A stretch of DNA of 46,464 nucleotides, taken from assembly GCA_944326795.1 (NCBI GenBank), contig CALVFJ010000012.1, positions 1 through 46,464 of the forward strand, written 5' to 3'. A model generated the notes under the pieces. It did no database searches and was not told where the DNA came from. It was given only the letters and a program-made list of their open reading frames with translations. The position numbers were made by a program, and so were the translations under genes. This document shows, in pieces, positions 10,432 through 18,532 of the stretch (position 1 is its first letter; each line of letters starts with the position of its first letter). The DNA comes from an uncultured Erysipelotrichaceae bacterium. Its GTDB lineage: Bacteria > Bacillota_I > Bacilli_A > Erysipelotrichales > Erysipelotrichaceae.

Positions 10432-11298
10432 ATGAGAAATATCGCAACAAACTGGCAGGATTATGAATGCATCGACGCCGGCAATGGCAACAAGGTCGAA
10501 AGGTGGAAAAATATCATCTTAAAGCGTCCTGATCCGCAAGCCGTATGGAATATGAATGACAAACAATATAGCTATGATGCCATTTATCATCGCTCTAGAT
10601 CGGGTGGTGGAAATTGGCAATTCAATAAAAAACTTCCTGAATTTTGGACCATCAATTATAAGGATCTAACTTTCAAGGTATCACCAACTGGTTTCAAACA
10701 CACCGGTATCTTCCCTGAACAAGCGGTAAACTGGGATTGGATGAGCAGCAAGATCAAAAACGCTGACCGTGAGATTCGCATATTGAACCTTTTTGCATAT
10801 ACAGGATGCGCTACGATGGCTTGCGCCCAAGCAGGAGCTAGCGAGGTCGTTCATGTCGATGCTAGCAAAGGAATGGTCCAGTGGGCCAAAGAAAATATGC
10901 AGCTATCACATTTGACAGACCATAAGATCCGTTTCATCGTTGATGATGTCCTAAAATTTGTTCAGCGGGAAAAACGCCGCGGACATACTTATCATGGTAT
11001 TTTGATGGATCCCCCATCATATGGGCGCGGTCCTAATAATGAATTATGGAAATTGGAAGACCAAATTACTGAATTGATCAATGCTTGTTTAGATATTTTA
11101 GATGATGAGCCCTTGTTCTTTCTGGTCAACGCTTATACGACCGGTTTTTCTAGCATCGTTCTAGAAAATTTGCTAAAAGAAAGCGTACTAAAAAAATATC
11201 CTTACGGCATGGTTGAAGCTGGCGAGATCGGCTTACCGATAACCCGCAATGATCTGATCTTACCTTGTGGCATATTTGGAAGATGGTCCAATGATTAA
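10432..11298 (+). CDS. Class I SAM-dependent RNA methyltransferase (RlmI/RlmK-like)
   Basis: The Rossmann-fold SAM site is seen in ILNLFAYTGCATMACAQAGA, followed by the acidic loop VVHVDASKGMVQWAKEN and the catalytic-type motif GILMDPPSYGRGP. This is the layout of the COG1092-like group that methylates rRNA bases. The N-terminal 90 residues (WQDYECIDAGNGNKVERW) form a family-specific region and not a PUA domain, so it is not classical RlmI. At 288 residues it looks complete. An AAAGGT site precedes the ATG. It overlaps the following pseudouridine synthase by 8 bases, suggesting both modify RNA. The exact target is unknown. Confidence 0.85.
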   Translation: MRNIATNWQDYECIDAGNGNKVERWKNIILKRPDPQAVWNMNDKQYSYDAIYHRSRSGGGNWQFNKKLPEFWTINYKDLTFKVSPTGFKHTGIFPEQAVNWDWMSSKIKNADREIRILNLFAYTGCATMACAQAGASEVVHVDASKGMVQWAKENMQLSHLTDHKIRFIVDDVLKFVQREKRRGHTYHGILMDPPSYGRGPNNELWKLEDQITELINACLDILDDEPLFFLVNAYTTGFSSIVLENLLKESVLKKYPYGMVEAGEIGLPITRNDLILPCGIFGRWSND

Positions 11299-11944
11299 CA
11301 TCATTTATGAAGACAATCATCTTTTGGTAGTCGAAAAACCTTGCAACATCGCAGTTCAAGCTGATGATAGCAAGGATGAAGATCTGTTGACCATCCTTAA
11401 GCAATATCTTAAAGAAAAATACCAAAAGCCAAACAATGTATATCTTGGCTTGGTCCATCGCTTAGACCGTCCGGTAGGAGGCGTCATGGTCTTTGCAAAA
11501 ACAAGCAAGGCAGCTAGCCGCTTGAGCGATCAGATCAGGACCCATACCTTTAAAAAAACTTATCTAGCTGTTGTTTGTTCAGCATCACTGCCAAAACAAG
11601 GACATTTAGAAAATTATCTTGCGAAAGATAGCAAGACCAATATGGTATCGGAAGATAAGAAAAACGGTAAATTAGCCGTCCTTGACTATCAGGTCATAGC
11701 TCAAAAAAATGAACTATCCTTAGTAAAAATCGCTCTAAAAACCGGACGCCCTCATCAGATCAGAGTACAATTTTCATTGATCAACGCTCCACTATACGCT
11801 GATCAGCGCTATAACAAACACGCTGCTAAAAATCAACAAATTGCCCTTTGGGCCCATGAAATAAGCTTTATCCATCCAACGACCAAAGAGCAATTGACTT
11901 TTGTATCCCCCCAACCTACAAGATATCCTTTCAACATATTTTAG
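11291..11944 (+). CDS. RluA-family pseudouridine synthase
   Basis: Converts uridine to pseudouridine in rRNA or tRNA. The catalytic aspartate is D59 in LVHRLDRPVGGVMVFAKTS. Other family motifs are the N-terminal IIYEDNHLLVVEKP and the C-terminal LKTGRPHQIRVQFSLIN. The start at 11291 gives the normal N-terminus and has a GGAAGATGG ribosome site. The frame extends upstream to 11267, but that start would add residues inside the previous gene. There is no N-terminal S4 domain, so it is a short RluA-type enzyme of 217 residues. The target position cannot be read from the sequence. Confidence 0.93.
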   Translation: MINIIYEDNHLLVVEKPCNIAVQADDSKDEDLLTILKQYLKEKYQKPNNVYLGLVHRLDRPVGGVMVFAKTSKAASRLSDQIRTHTFKKTYLAVVCSASLPKQGHLENYLAKDSKTNMVSEDKKNGKLAVLDYQVIAQKNELSLVKIALKTGRPHQIRVQFSLINAPLYADQRYNKHAAKNQQIALWAHEISFIHPTTKEQLTFVSPQPTRYPFNIF

Positions 11945-11956
11945 GAGGTGAAGGCA

Positions 11957-13207
11957 ATGACCAAAAAAAAGGTTGTTAGAAAAGTAGTGAAAAAAGGACA
12001 AATATCTCCGCAGCACGCAACAAAGCTACACAAAAAACGCCGAAAGCGCCGTCGTATCAAAAAATCGGTATTAATTGGTTTTGCCGCAATCGTCATTGCC
12101 ATTGTTGCTATCTTCTTTGTTCCTAGAAGCATCCAGAACAGTAAATTAAAAGATCTAGGTTATGACAGCAAGACCATCAAAGCTATTCGCGAACAAAAAA
12201 TTACAACAGAAATCATCGACAACCAATATTATAGCGATTATCTAGCTCAAGAAATCTTAAATGGCACGGTCAAAGTAGAGTATCTTGATCTATATAGCGT
12301 TAGAGAAGCAGATGCTCCATTGGAAGAAAAAGATTTTCTTTTATATCAAAGGCTTTTGGATCGTGGCTATACCCGTAAACAAGCCAATAACTTATTCAAA
12401 CAGCTTAAATTTTATGAGATTACTCCGCTGTTGGTATTTGATTATCAATTATTAGAATCCGGTTATATCAAAGATTGTCTTGATCATCGGGATACCAATA
12501 CAGAAACTTTCTTTGAATTAACCAATGATTATTATACTGAATATGAAAATACCCTACCGGTAGATGATCCAGGTAGCCTTACGATGCTGATCAATAAGAC
12601 CTATTATCTGAATAGTGATTATGCTCCTGCAAACATAACCGATCTTTCCGTAGTTTATGCCGCCCAAAATGTTTCTTTGGCTCAAGAAGCTGCTGATGCT
12701 TTTATGAATTGGGTAGATGCAGGAATGGAACTAGGTGTTCGCTTCTATGCCGCCAGTGCTTATCGCCCTTACAGTTATCAAGAAGAACTATATGATGACT
12801 ACATTGCTTCAATGGGTCAGGAACAAGCTGACGCCTTAAGTGCTCGCCCTGGTTTTTCTGAACACCAAACTGGCTTAACGGTCGATCTAGCATCCGTTAA
12901 CAGCGATGGTATCAGCGAATATAAAGATACCAATGAATATACCTGGACCAGTACCAACTGTCAGGACTATGGTTGGATCTTACGATATCCTGAAGGTAAG
13001 ACGCAAATAACAGGCTATGCCTTTGAGTCTTGGCATTATCGCTATGTTGGGGTTGAAATTGCGCAGGCAGTCGTAGCTTCTAACCTAACTTATGATGAAT
13101 ACTATTGCCTATATCTAAAACCTTGGAACGATCCCTCATTAGCTTATGAAATAACAAATAATGAACCTGCACCTAGCACAAGTGCTCCTGCTACTGAAGA
13201 TGCTTGA
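11957..13207 (+). CDS. M15B D-alanyl-D-alanine carboxypeptidase (VanY/LdcB-like), membrane anchored
   Basis: Peptidoglycan-trimming zinc peptidase. The N-terminus is strongly basic (KLHKKRRKRRRIKK), followed by one membrane segment (SVLIGFAAIVIAIVAIFFV, about 33-51) and a spacer of about 180 residues with possible helical repeats (LLDRGYTRKQANNLF). The peptidase domain carries ASAYRPYSYQEELY, the zinc motif RPGFSEHQTGLTVDLAS and SWHYRYVG, which together give the His-Asp-His metal site and the catalytic Glu region. The start at 11957 follows a near-perfect AGGAGGTGA site; an in-frame GTG at 11948 lies inside that site and is rejected. The tail is Pro/Ser/Thr-rich. A terminator follows directly. 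Confidence 0.92.
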   Translation: MTKKKVVRKVVKKGQISPQHATKLHKKRRKRRRIKKSVLIGFAAIVIAIVAIFFVPRSIQNSKLKDLGYDSKTIKAIREQKITTEIIDNQYYSDYLAQEILNGTVKVEYLDLYSVREADAPLEEKDFLLYQRLLDRGYTRKQANNLFKQLKFYEITPLLVFDYQLLESGYIKDCLDHRDTNTETFFELTNDYYTEYENTLPVDDPGSLTMLINKTYYLNSDYAPANITDLSVVYAAQNVSLAQEAADAFMNWVDAGMELGVRFYAASAYRPYSYQEELYDDYIASMGQEQADALSARPGFSEHQTGLTVDLASVNSDGISEYKDTNEYTWTSTNCQDYGWILRYPEGKTQITGYAFESWHYRYVGVEIAQAVVASNLTYDEYYCLYLKPWNDPSLAYEITNNEPAPSTSAPATEDA

Positions 13208-13224
13208 TCAAGCATCTTTTTTTT
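13199..13224 (+). terminator. Intrinsic terminator of the carboxypeptidase unit
   Basis: GATGCTTGATCAAGCATC is a self-complementary hairpin at 13199-13216 followed by eight T. It includes the stop codon of the M15 gene. Confidence 0.9.
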
Positions 13225-13234
13225 ATTAGATAAT

Positions 13235-13263
13235 CAAAAAAGCTTGTTCATTTGAACAAGCTT
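13235..13263 (-). terminator. Intrinsic terminator of the lipid/HAD operon
   Basis: On the minus strand, arms AAGCTTGTTC and GAACAAGCTT with a four-base loop are followed by TTTTTT. It begins within the stop codon of the HAD gene. It stands back to back with the plus-strand terminator, insulating two convergent units. Confidence 0.9.
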
Positions 13264-14059
13264 ACAAAATATTTTTATATAAATAATTTGCAATGCCATC
13301 ATCATCGCAGCTATCACCGATCACATCAGCAACATCCTTGGCATCTTGTGATCCATTTGCCATACAAACGCCGATACCGGCAGCTTTTAGCATTTCGATA
13401 TCATTGGTCGTATCTCCAAAAGCCAATACTTCCGACATATCGATACCCATCTGCGTACAGATGATCTTTACCCCAATATCTTTAGCCAATAATGGATTAC
13501 TAAATTCAAATAGATCTTTTGCGGTCTTAAAGGCCACATAACGCGGATCCTTATGATCTTGATAATAAGCTTCGATATCTGCCATCTTTTCTGGCGGTAA
13601 GATAAACATCAGCTTAGGCTGTGGTCCTTTGGTCAAAGCTCTGACATCACCTTGAAAGTATGGCGTTGCTGTTCTTGTAGCCACATTAATGACATCTTGT
13701 GTAATGGTCTGACAATATAAGCCAGTTTCATCATAGTATGTTGGAATGTATCCCATAGGTTCATATTCATCCATCAATTCTTTGATGGTCGCTTCATCCA
13801 AGGGATAACAAGACACAAACTTATCTTCCTTGATGTTCCAAACTTCTCCGCCATTCATACCTACGATATAGTCAACGATCCCATCTAATTTCCACCCTTT
13901 GATCAGCGGCTTGATCCCGCTCACTGGTCGACCGGAACATATCGCAAATTTTATTCCTTTGGCTTTAGCTGCTTGTAAAGCCGTTATCGTTCGATCAGTA
14001 CATTCACTTTTAGAATTGATCAATGTGCCATCAATATCGCTTGCAATTAATTTGATCAT
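13262..14059 (-). CDS. HAD-IIB (Cof-type) phosphatase
   Basis: Cytoplasmic haloacid-dehalogenase-fold phosphatase, probably acting on sugar phosphates or similar small substrates. Motif I is LIASDIDGTLINSK with the nucleophile Asp. Motif II is the Ser in FAICSGRP. A C2-type cap lies in the middle, and motifs III and IV are in LAKDIGVKIIC and LAFGDTTNDIEMLKAAGIG. Length 265 is typical for Cof proteins. It starts three bases after the patatin stop with a GGAAGGT site and is the last gene of the operon. The substrate cannot be told from the sequence. Confidence 0.93.
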   Translation of the reverse strand: MIKLIASDIDGTLINSKSECTDRTITALQAAKAKGIKFAICSGRPVSGIKPLIKGWKLDGIVDYIVGMNGGEVWNIKEDKFVSCYPLDEATIKELMDEYEPMGYIPTYYDETGLYCQTITQDVINVATRTATPYFQGDVRALTKGPQPKLMFILPPEKMADIEAYYQDHKDPRYVAFKTAKDLFEFSNPLLAKDIGVKIICTQMGIDMSEVLAFGDTTNDIEMLKAAGIGVCMANGSQDAKDVADVIGDSCDDDGIANYLYKNIL

Positions 14060-14062
14060 AAT

Positions 14063-14920
14063 TTACCTTCCTATAAATGCAAATATCTCTTCTTTTCTAT
14101 TTTCCATATCTGCATATCCTAATTCATACAATTTTTTAAGATTTTCTGGATCTCCGCTGAAACGTTTAACAGGAATAGTTTCACTAGGTCTGATCAGCAT
14201 AGCATCACCTTTGGCAACCAAATCATAAATGATTTCCATTTGTTTATTATAATTATTAGCTCTAACGCGATAATTTTGAAATACTTTAGGGTATTTCAAA
14301 TAATTCAAGCGCATGAACTCCAACATTGGTTTGCCAGCAGCTTTACGAACATAGCCTTCAGGTTTAGTAGTTATTACAAAATGTTTCTTACAACCTTTTT
14401 TAATGCTTCTTTCGATTGGAATCATGATCTTGATACCACCATCAAGATATTTATGTCCATTAAAGTCCACGATCCTGCCCGCGATTGGTAAGGTACATGC
14501 TGCTTTTAAGAAGCGTAGATCATCATCTAATATTTTTTGATCAAAGAAATAGGTGTCTCCTTGTTCACAATCAAAAACACCAAATTCAATTTCATGTTCA
14601 TTGCTTTCACGCAATGCAGAAACATCATAATGCAAAACATCTTTTAACAGATGATCGAACATATAGTCATAACCAACATATCTAAATTCTTTTAACAAAG
14701 GTATGATGCCAACGTTACGCTTATCTGACATATATTTGCAGCTGATATCTTCTAACATCTTGCTATCCTTTTTGTAATAGCTGCAAAGATGCATGGCTCC
14801 GCTGGAAATACCTACTCCATAATTAAATATTATATTTTGTTCGATCAGCCATACTAAAGCGCCTGCTGTATATGCACCACGCATGCCTCCGCCTTCTAAC
14901 ACTAAGCCAATATTTTCCAT
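14063..14920 (-). CDS. Patatin-like phospholipase (first copy)
   Basis: Serine lipase of the patatin family, with a Ser-Asp dyad. Seen in order: the oxyanion motif LVLEGGGMRGAYTAGAL, the nucleophile elbow GVGISSGAM (GxSxG) and the aspartate in KYLDGGIKIMIPI. The start at 14920 was chosen because an AGGAGAAG site precedes it and the family begins just before the GGGxRG motif; a longer frame to 14971 would enter the cls gene end. There is no signal peptide, so it is cytoplasmic or membrane peripheral. It lies downstream of cardiolipin synthase, so a role in phospholipid turnover is likely. At 286 residues it belongs to the YjjU/RssA-like short group. Confidence 0.92.
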   Translation of the reverse strand: MENIGLVLEGGGMRGAYTAGALVWLIEQNIIFNYGVGISSGAMHLCSYYKKDSKMLEDISCKYMSDKRNVGIIPLLKEFRYVGYDYMFDHLLKDVLHYDVSALRESNEHEIEFGVFDCEQGDTYFFDQKILDDDLRFLKAACTLPIAGRIVDFNGHKYLDGGIKIMIPIERSIKKGCKKHFVITTKPEGYVRKAAGKPMLEFMRLNYLKYPKVFQNYRVRANNYNKQMEIIYDLVAKGDAMLIRPSETIPVKRFSGDPENLKKLYELGYADMENRKEEIFAFIGR

Positions 14921-14954
14921 AACTTCTCCTAAATAAATACCATATAATTTTAAA

Positions 14955-16481
14955 TCAAAACAATGGGGCAAACAAGTTTAAAATTGCCCTAATAACTCTT
15001 TTAAATAAATAAATATTATTGCAATCTTTCATCGTGATTTCTTGTGACACTTTCAAAGTATCTAAATAGTCCTGTTTCATTTTTTGGATGCATTGGCATC
15101 GATACATTAATATTCCACATTCAAAATGCAGATAATAGCTACGATAGTCAGTATTGACCGTTCCACACAAACCATAAACATCATCACAGACAAAACTTTT
15201 AGCATGAACAAATCCCGGAGTATATTCAAAAATTCTAACACCAGCAGCGATCAATTGTTTATAATTGCTTTGTGTAATCGAAAATACATACCATTTATCC
15301 GGAATATGCGGAACGCATATCCTAACATCTACTCCATTGCGACTTGCCAAAGTCAAAGCTTTGGCTAACTCATTGGTTATTACCAAATATGGTGTATAAA
15401 TATACACATAACGCTTAGCAGCATTTATGATATTGAGATGCATATTCAAGCCTACATCTTCATTATCAGTTGGACTATCACAATATGGCTGAACGTAACC
15501 ATCATTATCTACCTTCTCACAAGGTAATAAAAACTGATTATAATCAAAATCTTTGATCTTTGCTAAATATTTATACATTTGTAAAAACATCAAGGTCAAA
15601 GACGTAACAGCTTTTCCTTTAAGCATTACGGCATTATCTTTCCAATGCCCAAAGCGTACGGTTTCATTGATATATTCATCAGCTAAGTTCACGCCTCCAC
15701 AATAACCTACGTTATTATCAATAACACATATCTTTCGATGATCTCGATTGTTCATTTGAATAGCTAATGCAGGTCGTAGGCGATTAAATTTATAACATAT
15801 GATACCTTTTTTCTTTAAGATTTCATCATAATCGCTTGGTAAATTTGTTGCACAACCAAAATCATCATAAATTATGATTACTTTGACGCCTTCTAAAACT
15901 TTAGCTTCTAAGATCTTTAGGATGCTATTCCACATCTTTCCTTCTTCAATGATAAAATATTCTAAAAAGATGAAATGTCTTGCTTTAGGTAGCTCTTCAA
16001 GCAAGCTCACAAATTTTTCTTCTCCTGACGCAAAAAAGGTTACTTGGGTATCTTCATATGTGCCAAACCCATCTGCATTAAAACCATAATTGAATATTTT
16101 ATATGCATCACAATCATTGCTATATAGCTGTTGCAATATTTCCCGTGTATTTTCTAGCTCATCTTTGATTCCTTCATAACTTAAATTTGCCATCCTCAAT
16201 GCCTTCGAAACTTTGCGTCCTCCAAACATCAAATATAGGACACCACCAAATAGTGGCACGATCAAGACCAAGATACACCATGCTATCTTGTACGCAGGAT
16301 TATCTTGCCGATTTATGATATAAATTACGATTATATAGCTAAAGATACTTAAACAAGCATTAATAAAGTAACTAGTACTCAAATCAAAGATACTATATAA
16401 GATGATGAAAAGTTGAATAAGAATTAGAAAAAAAACGGTCATCAAACGATTAGTCAATTGTTTCTTTAATTTATTTTTCAT
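14955..16481 (-). CDS. cls: Cardiolipin synthase (phospholipase D family)
   Basis: Joins two phosphatidylglycerols into cardiolipin at the membrane. Two membrane segments are seen near the N-terminus (about 14-32 and 36-56), followed by the PLDNc-like region (AYKIAWCILVLIVPLFGGVLY). The two HKD active sites are NNRDHRKICVIDNN and GFVHAKSFVCDD. Length 508 is typical. An AAAGGTG site precedes the ATG and the gene lies five bases after the GNAT gene. The grouping with a patatin phospholipase suggests membrane-lipid remodelling. Gene symbol is given by family; paralogues elsewhere in the genome cannot be excluded. Confidence 0.95.
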   Translation of the reverse strand: MKNKLKKQLTNRLMTVFFLILIQLFIILYSIFDLSTSYFINACLSIFSYIIVIYIINRQDNPAYKIAWCILVLIVPLFGGVLYLMFGGRKVSKALRMANLSYEGIKDELENTREILQQLYSNDCDAYKIFNYGFNADGFGTYEDTQVTFFASGEEKFVSLLEELPKARHFIFLEYFIIEEGKMWNSILKILEAKVLEGVKVIIIYDDFGCATNLPSDYDEILKKKGIICYKFNRLRPALAIQMNNRDHRKICVIDNNVGYCGGVNLADEYINETVRFGHWKDNAVMLKGKAVTSLTLMFLQMYKYLAKIKDFDYNQFLLPCEKVDNDGYVQPYCDSPTDNEDVGLNMHLNIINAAKRYVYIYTPYLVITNELAKALTLASRNGVDVRICVPHIPDKWYVFSITQSNYKQLIAAGVRIFEYTPGFVHAKSFVCDDVYGLCGTVNTDYRSYYLHFECGILMYRCQCIQKMKQDYLDTLKVSQEITMKDCNNIYLFKRVIRAILNLFAPLF

Positions 16482-16485
16482 ATTA

Positions 16486-16923
16486 TCACACCTTTATTTC
16501 ATAGATATTTTTAACCGTTTCTCCATTACGATACAACCAATGATCATGCGGTACATCAGCTACTTCTAATAATGTTGAATTTAATTTTTCAATGGTCTTG
16601 CGCGAAGCAATATTTTCCGGCGAGCAAGTGATCCACAGCTTTTTTATTCCTTCTTTCTTTGCGATTTCCAATAATATCATACAAGCTTTATAGGCATAAT
16701 GATTGCCACGATAGCGCATAAAAACCGTATAACCTATATTACCTGCATAATACAATTCTTCATTTTCTCCAAAACGCAGATCGCATATGCCAACTATCCG
16801 TTTGCCAACTACCATATTATAATAAATCACTTTAATCTCATCAGGCATCTTAGGTTCATCGATCCTAAATACTTCTAACTTTAATGGTTCGTCGTTTTTT
16901 TTGCTAAATAAACGAAAAAACAT
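16486..16923 (-). CDS. GNAT-family N-acetyltransferase
   Basis: The core acetyl-CoA fold is seen in VVGKRIVGICDLRFGENEEL, then NIGYTVFMRYRGNHYAYKAC (the R/QxxGxG/A-like binding loop) and KLWITCSPENIASRKTIEKL, which is typical of RimJ/RimL-like proteins. The start at 16923 has a perfect AGGAGG site, and the longer frame to 16938 is not needed. It is the first gene of the operon with cls, patatin and HAD. The substrate is unknown. Confidence 0.85.
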   Translation of the reverse strand: MFFRLFSKKNDEPLKLEVFRIDEPKMPDEIKVIYYNMVVGKRIVGICDLRFGENEELYYAGNIGYTVFMRYRGNHYAYKACMILLEIAKKEGIKKLWITCSPENIASRKTIEKLNSTLLEVADVPHDHWLYRNGETVKNIYEIKV

Positions 16924-16935
16924 AATCCTCCTTAA

Positions 16936-16970
16936 CAAAAGAAACTGTATTAATAATTAATACAGCTTCT
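16936..16970 (-). terminator. Intrinsic terminator after the thioredoxin-like lipoprotein
   Basis: Arms CTGTATTA (16945-16952) and TAATACAG (16958-16965), extended by a partly paired AAGAA/TTCTT flank, are followed on the minus strand by TTTCTTTTGTT. The hairpin overlaps the last codons of the lipoprotein gene. Confidence 0.75.
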
Positions 16971-17541
16971 TGATCAAATCAATATAGATATTTTGTAGTT
17001 CAGTCTTTTGGTCCTCGGTCATTTCATTTTGTTTTGAACCATCGAAACTATCAACCAAAGACAAGTGATTACCTACGATCTTGCCATCTTTGATTGCTAC
17101 TACTTCTGGAACATACATCGTAGGCTCACCATCGACCGTTGTCAAGATAGCTTCTAGCTTTTCGATCAAAGCATTAAATTGCTCATCACTAATTTCTTCC
17201 GCATAAATATCAACATAATATACTGGAACGCCTTGGCTTAATGCGGCATCGTTCAAAACTGGCAATGCCCTTTGGCAATATGGACAATTAGCATAGCCCC
17301 ATACCACGATACCAGTTCCATTTTCATCAAACATCCTTAAGGCATCATCAAAGGAGATCTTTTCAATTGCTATATCAACGCCATCTTCAAAAAAAGCATA
17401 ATCATCAGTAGTAAATTCACTTGTCGTTAATTCGACACTATTCTCATATGTTGCTGAGCTAGTTTGTATTGGAGCTTTTTCATTGCTTGCACATCCCCAC
17501 AAAAGCACTAAGCTTAGCAAAACTGCAATAGTTTTTTTCAT
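16957..17541 (-). CDS. Thioredoxin-fold lipoprotein
   Basis: The N-terminus MKKTIAVLLSLVLLWGCASN is a lipoprotein signal with lipobox LLWGC, so the mature protein should be anchored on the outer face of the membrane through Cys17. The body carries a thioredoxin-like active site, WGYANCPYCQRALPVLNDAA (CxxC), and the cis-proline region PTMYVPEVVAIKDGKIVG. It probably reduces or exchanges disulphides outside the cell membrane. It has its own promoter behind fruK and its own terminator, so it is a single-gene unit. The partner is not visible. Length is 194 residues. Confidence 0.9.
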   Translation of the reverse strand: MKKTIAVLLSLVLLWGCASNEKAPIQTSSATYENSVELTTSEFTTDDYAFFEDGVDIAIEKISFDDALRMFDENGTGIVVWGYANCPYCQRALPVLNDAALSQGVPVYYVDIYAEEISDEQFNALIEKLEAILTTVDGEPTMYVPEVVAIKDGKIVGNHLSLVDSFDGSKQNEMTEDQKTELQNIYIDLIKKLY

Positions 17542-17565
17542 TTTTAACCTTCTTTCTTAACAAGA

Positions 17566-17594
17566 ATTTTATCATCAACCAGTCATGAATACAA
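17566..17594 (-). promoter_or_regulatory. Promoter of the thioredoxin-like lipoprotein
   Basis: On the minus strand, TTGTAT (17589-17594) is followed by exactly 17 bases and then TAAAAT (17566-17571), which is preceded by TGA to give an extended -10. It lies in the 53-base gap between the fruK stop and the lipoprotein ATG. Confidence 0.7.
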
Positions 17595-18518
17595 CTATTT
17601 TAGTTTTTTTATCTCCATGGCTTCATAAAGCTCATTGATCTTTTCTCTTGTTCCCAAGCCTTTGGAAAAGCTCGTTGCTACCTTGCAACAATTAGCAAAT
17701 CTAAAACTATCAACTGCATCCCGAGATCTATTATAATTTACAACAAAGCCAGCAACCATGCTATCTGCCGAGCCTACGGTATTTACGATCTTATCTTTTT
17801 GTGGAGCATCACACTTATATGCTCCATCTTTGTTGACAAATAAAGCACCTTCATCACCTAACTGAACAATGATATTTTGCGCACCCTGATTCACGATATC
17901 TTCCATAGCTTCAATGATCTGAGCTTCGTTAGATAGCTTTCGTTCCGCTAAGATTTGCAAATCGTCGACATTTGATCTGATCAAAAAAGGTTTATTCGCG
18001 ATACAGCGGCGATTTATCAAGGCATTGGTATCTAATATAACCCTAACATTACAAGCTAATAGTTCATTGATCATATCACAGATATCCTCAAGGATATAAA
18101 CTGGACAATTTCCACTAAAAACAAATGTATCATTTTCATCCAAGCGTTCAACTTTTTTCCGTAAAGTTTCCATATTTTGCGGCGTAATATATGGACCAGC
18201 TGCATTTAGATCTGTTTCTTCTTCGTTAGCACGAATCTTTACATTGATCCTGGTATGTCCGTCAATATAAGTAAAACTAGGTTGGATATATTCATATTTT
18301 TGCAGAAGTTCAATGTAGAAATGACGAGTAAAGCCACCGATAAAGCCAAAAGCTCGACTTGGCACCATCATATTGTTTAAAACGATCGAAACATTGATGC
18401 CTTTTCCACCGGCTTCATAAAATTCTAGCTGGCTTCGGTTTGTTTGACCTATTTCTAATGAATTATCATATTCCATATAATAATCCAACGAAGGATTAAT
18501 CGTACATGTATATATCAT
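17595..18518 (-). CDS. 1-phosphofructokinase-like PfkB sugar kinase
   Basis: Ribokinase/PfkB fold kinase. The N-terminus MIYTCTINPSLDYYMEY and EFYEAGGKGINVSIVLNN are typical of FruK and LacC-type phosphosugar kinases. The C-terminal signature is NTVGSADSMVAGFV: the catalytic aspartate is present, but the usual GAGD anion-hole sequence reads GSAD. Length 307 is normal. AGGAGG precedes the ATG, 14 bases after pepT. No fructose PTS or regulator is next to it, so the substrate (fructose-1-P or tagatose-6-P) is uncertain and I give no symbol. Confidence 0.88.
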   Translation of the reverse strand: MIYTCTINPSLDYYMEYDNSLEIGQTNRSQLEFYEAGGKGINVSIVLNNMMVPSRAFGFIGGFTRHFYIELLQKYEYIQPSFTYIDGHTRINVKIRANEEETDLNAAGPYITPQNMETLRKKVERLDENDTFVFSGNCPVYILEDICDMINELLACNVRVILDTNALINRRCIANKPFLIRSNVDDLQILAERKLSNEAQIIEAMEDIVNQGAQNIIVQLGDEGALFVNKDGAYKCDAPQKDKIVNTVGSADSMVAGFVVNYNRSRDAVDSFRFANCCKVATSFSKGLGTREKINELYEAMEIKKLK

Positions 18519-18532
18519 ACCTTAACCTCCTA

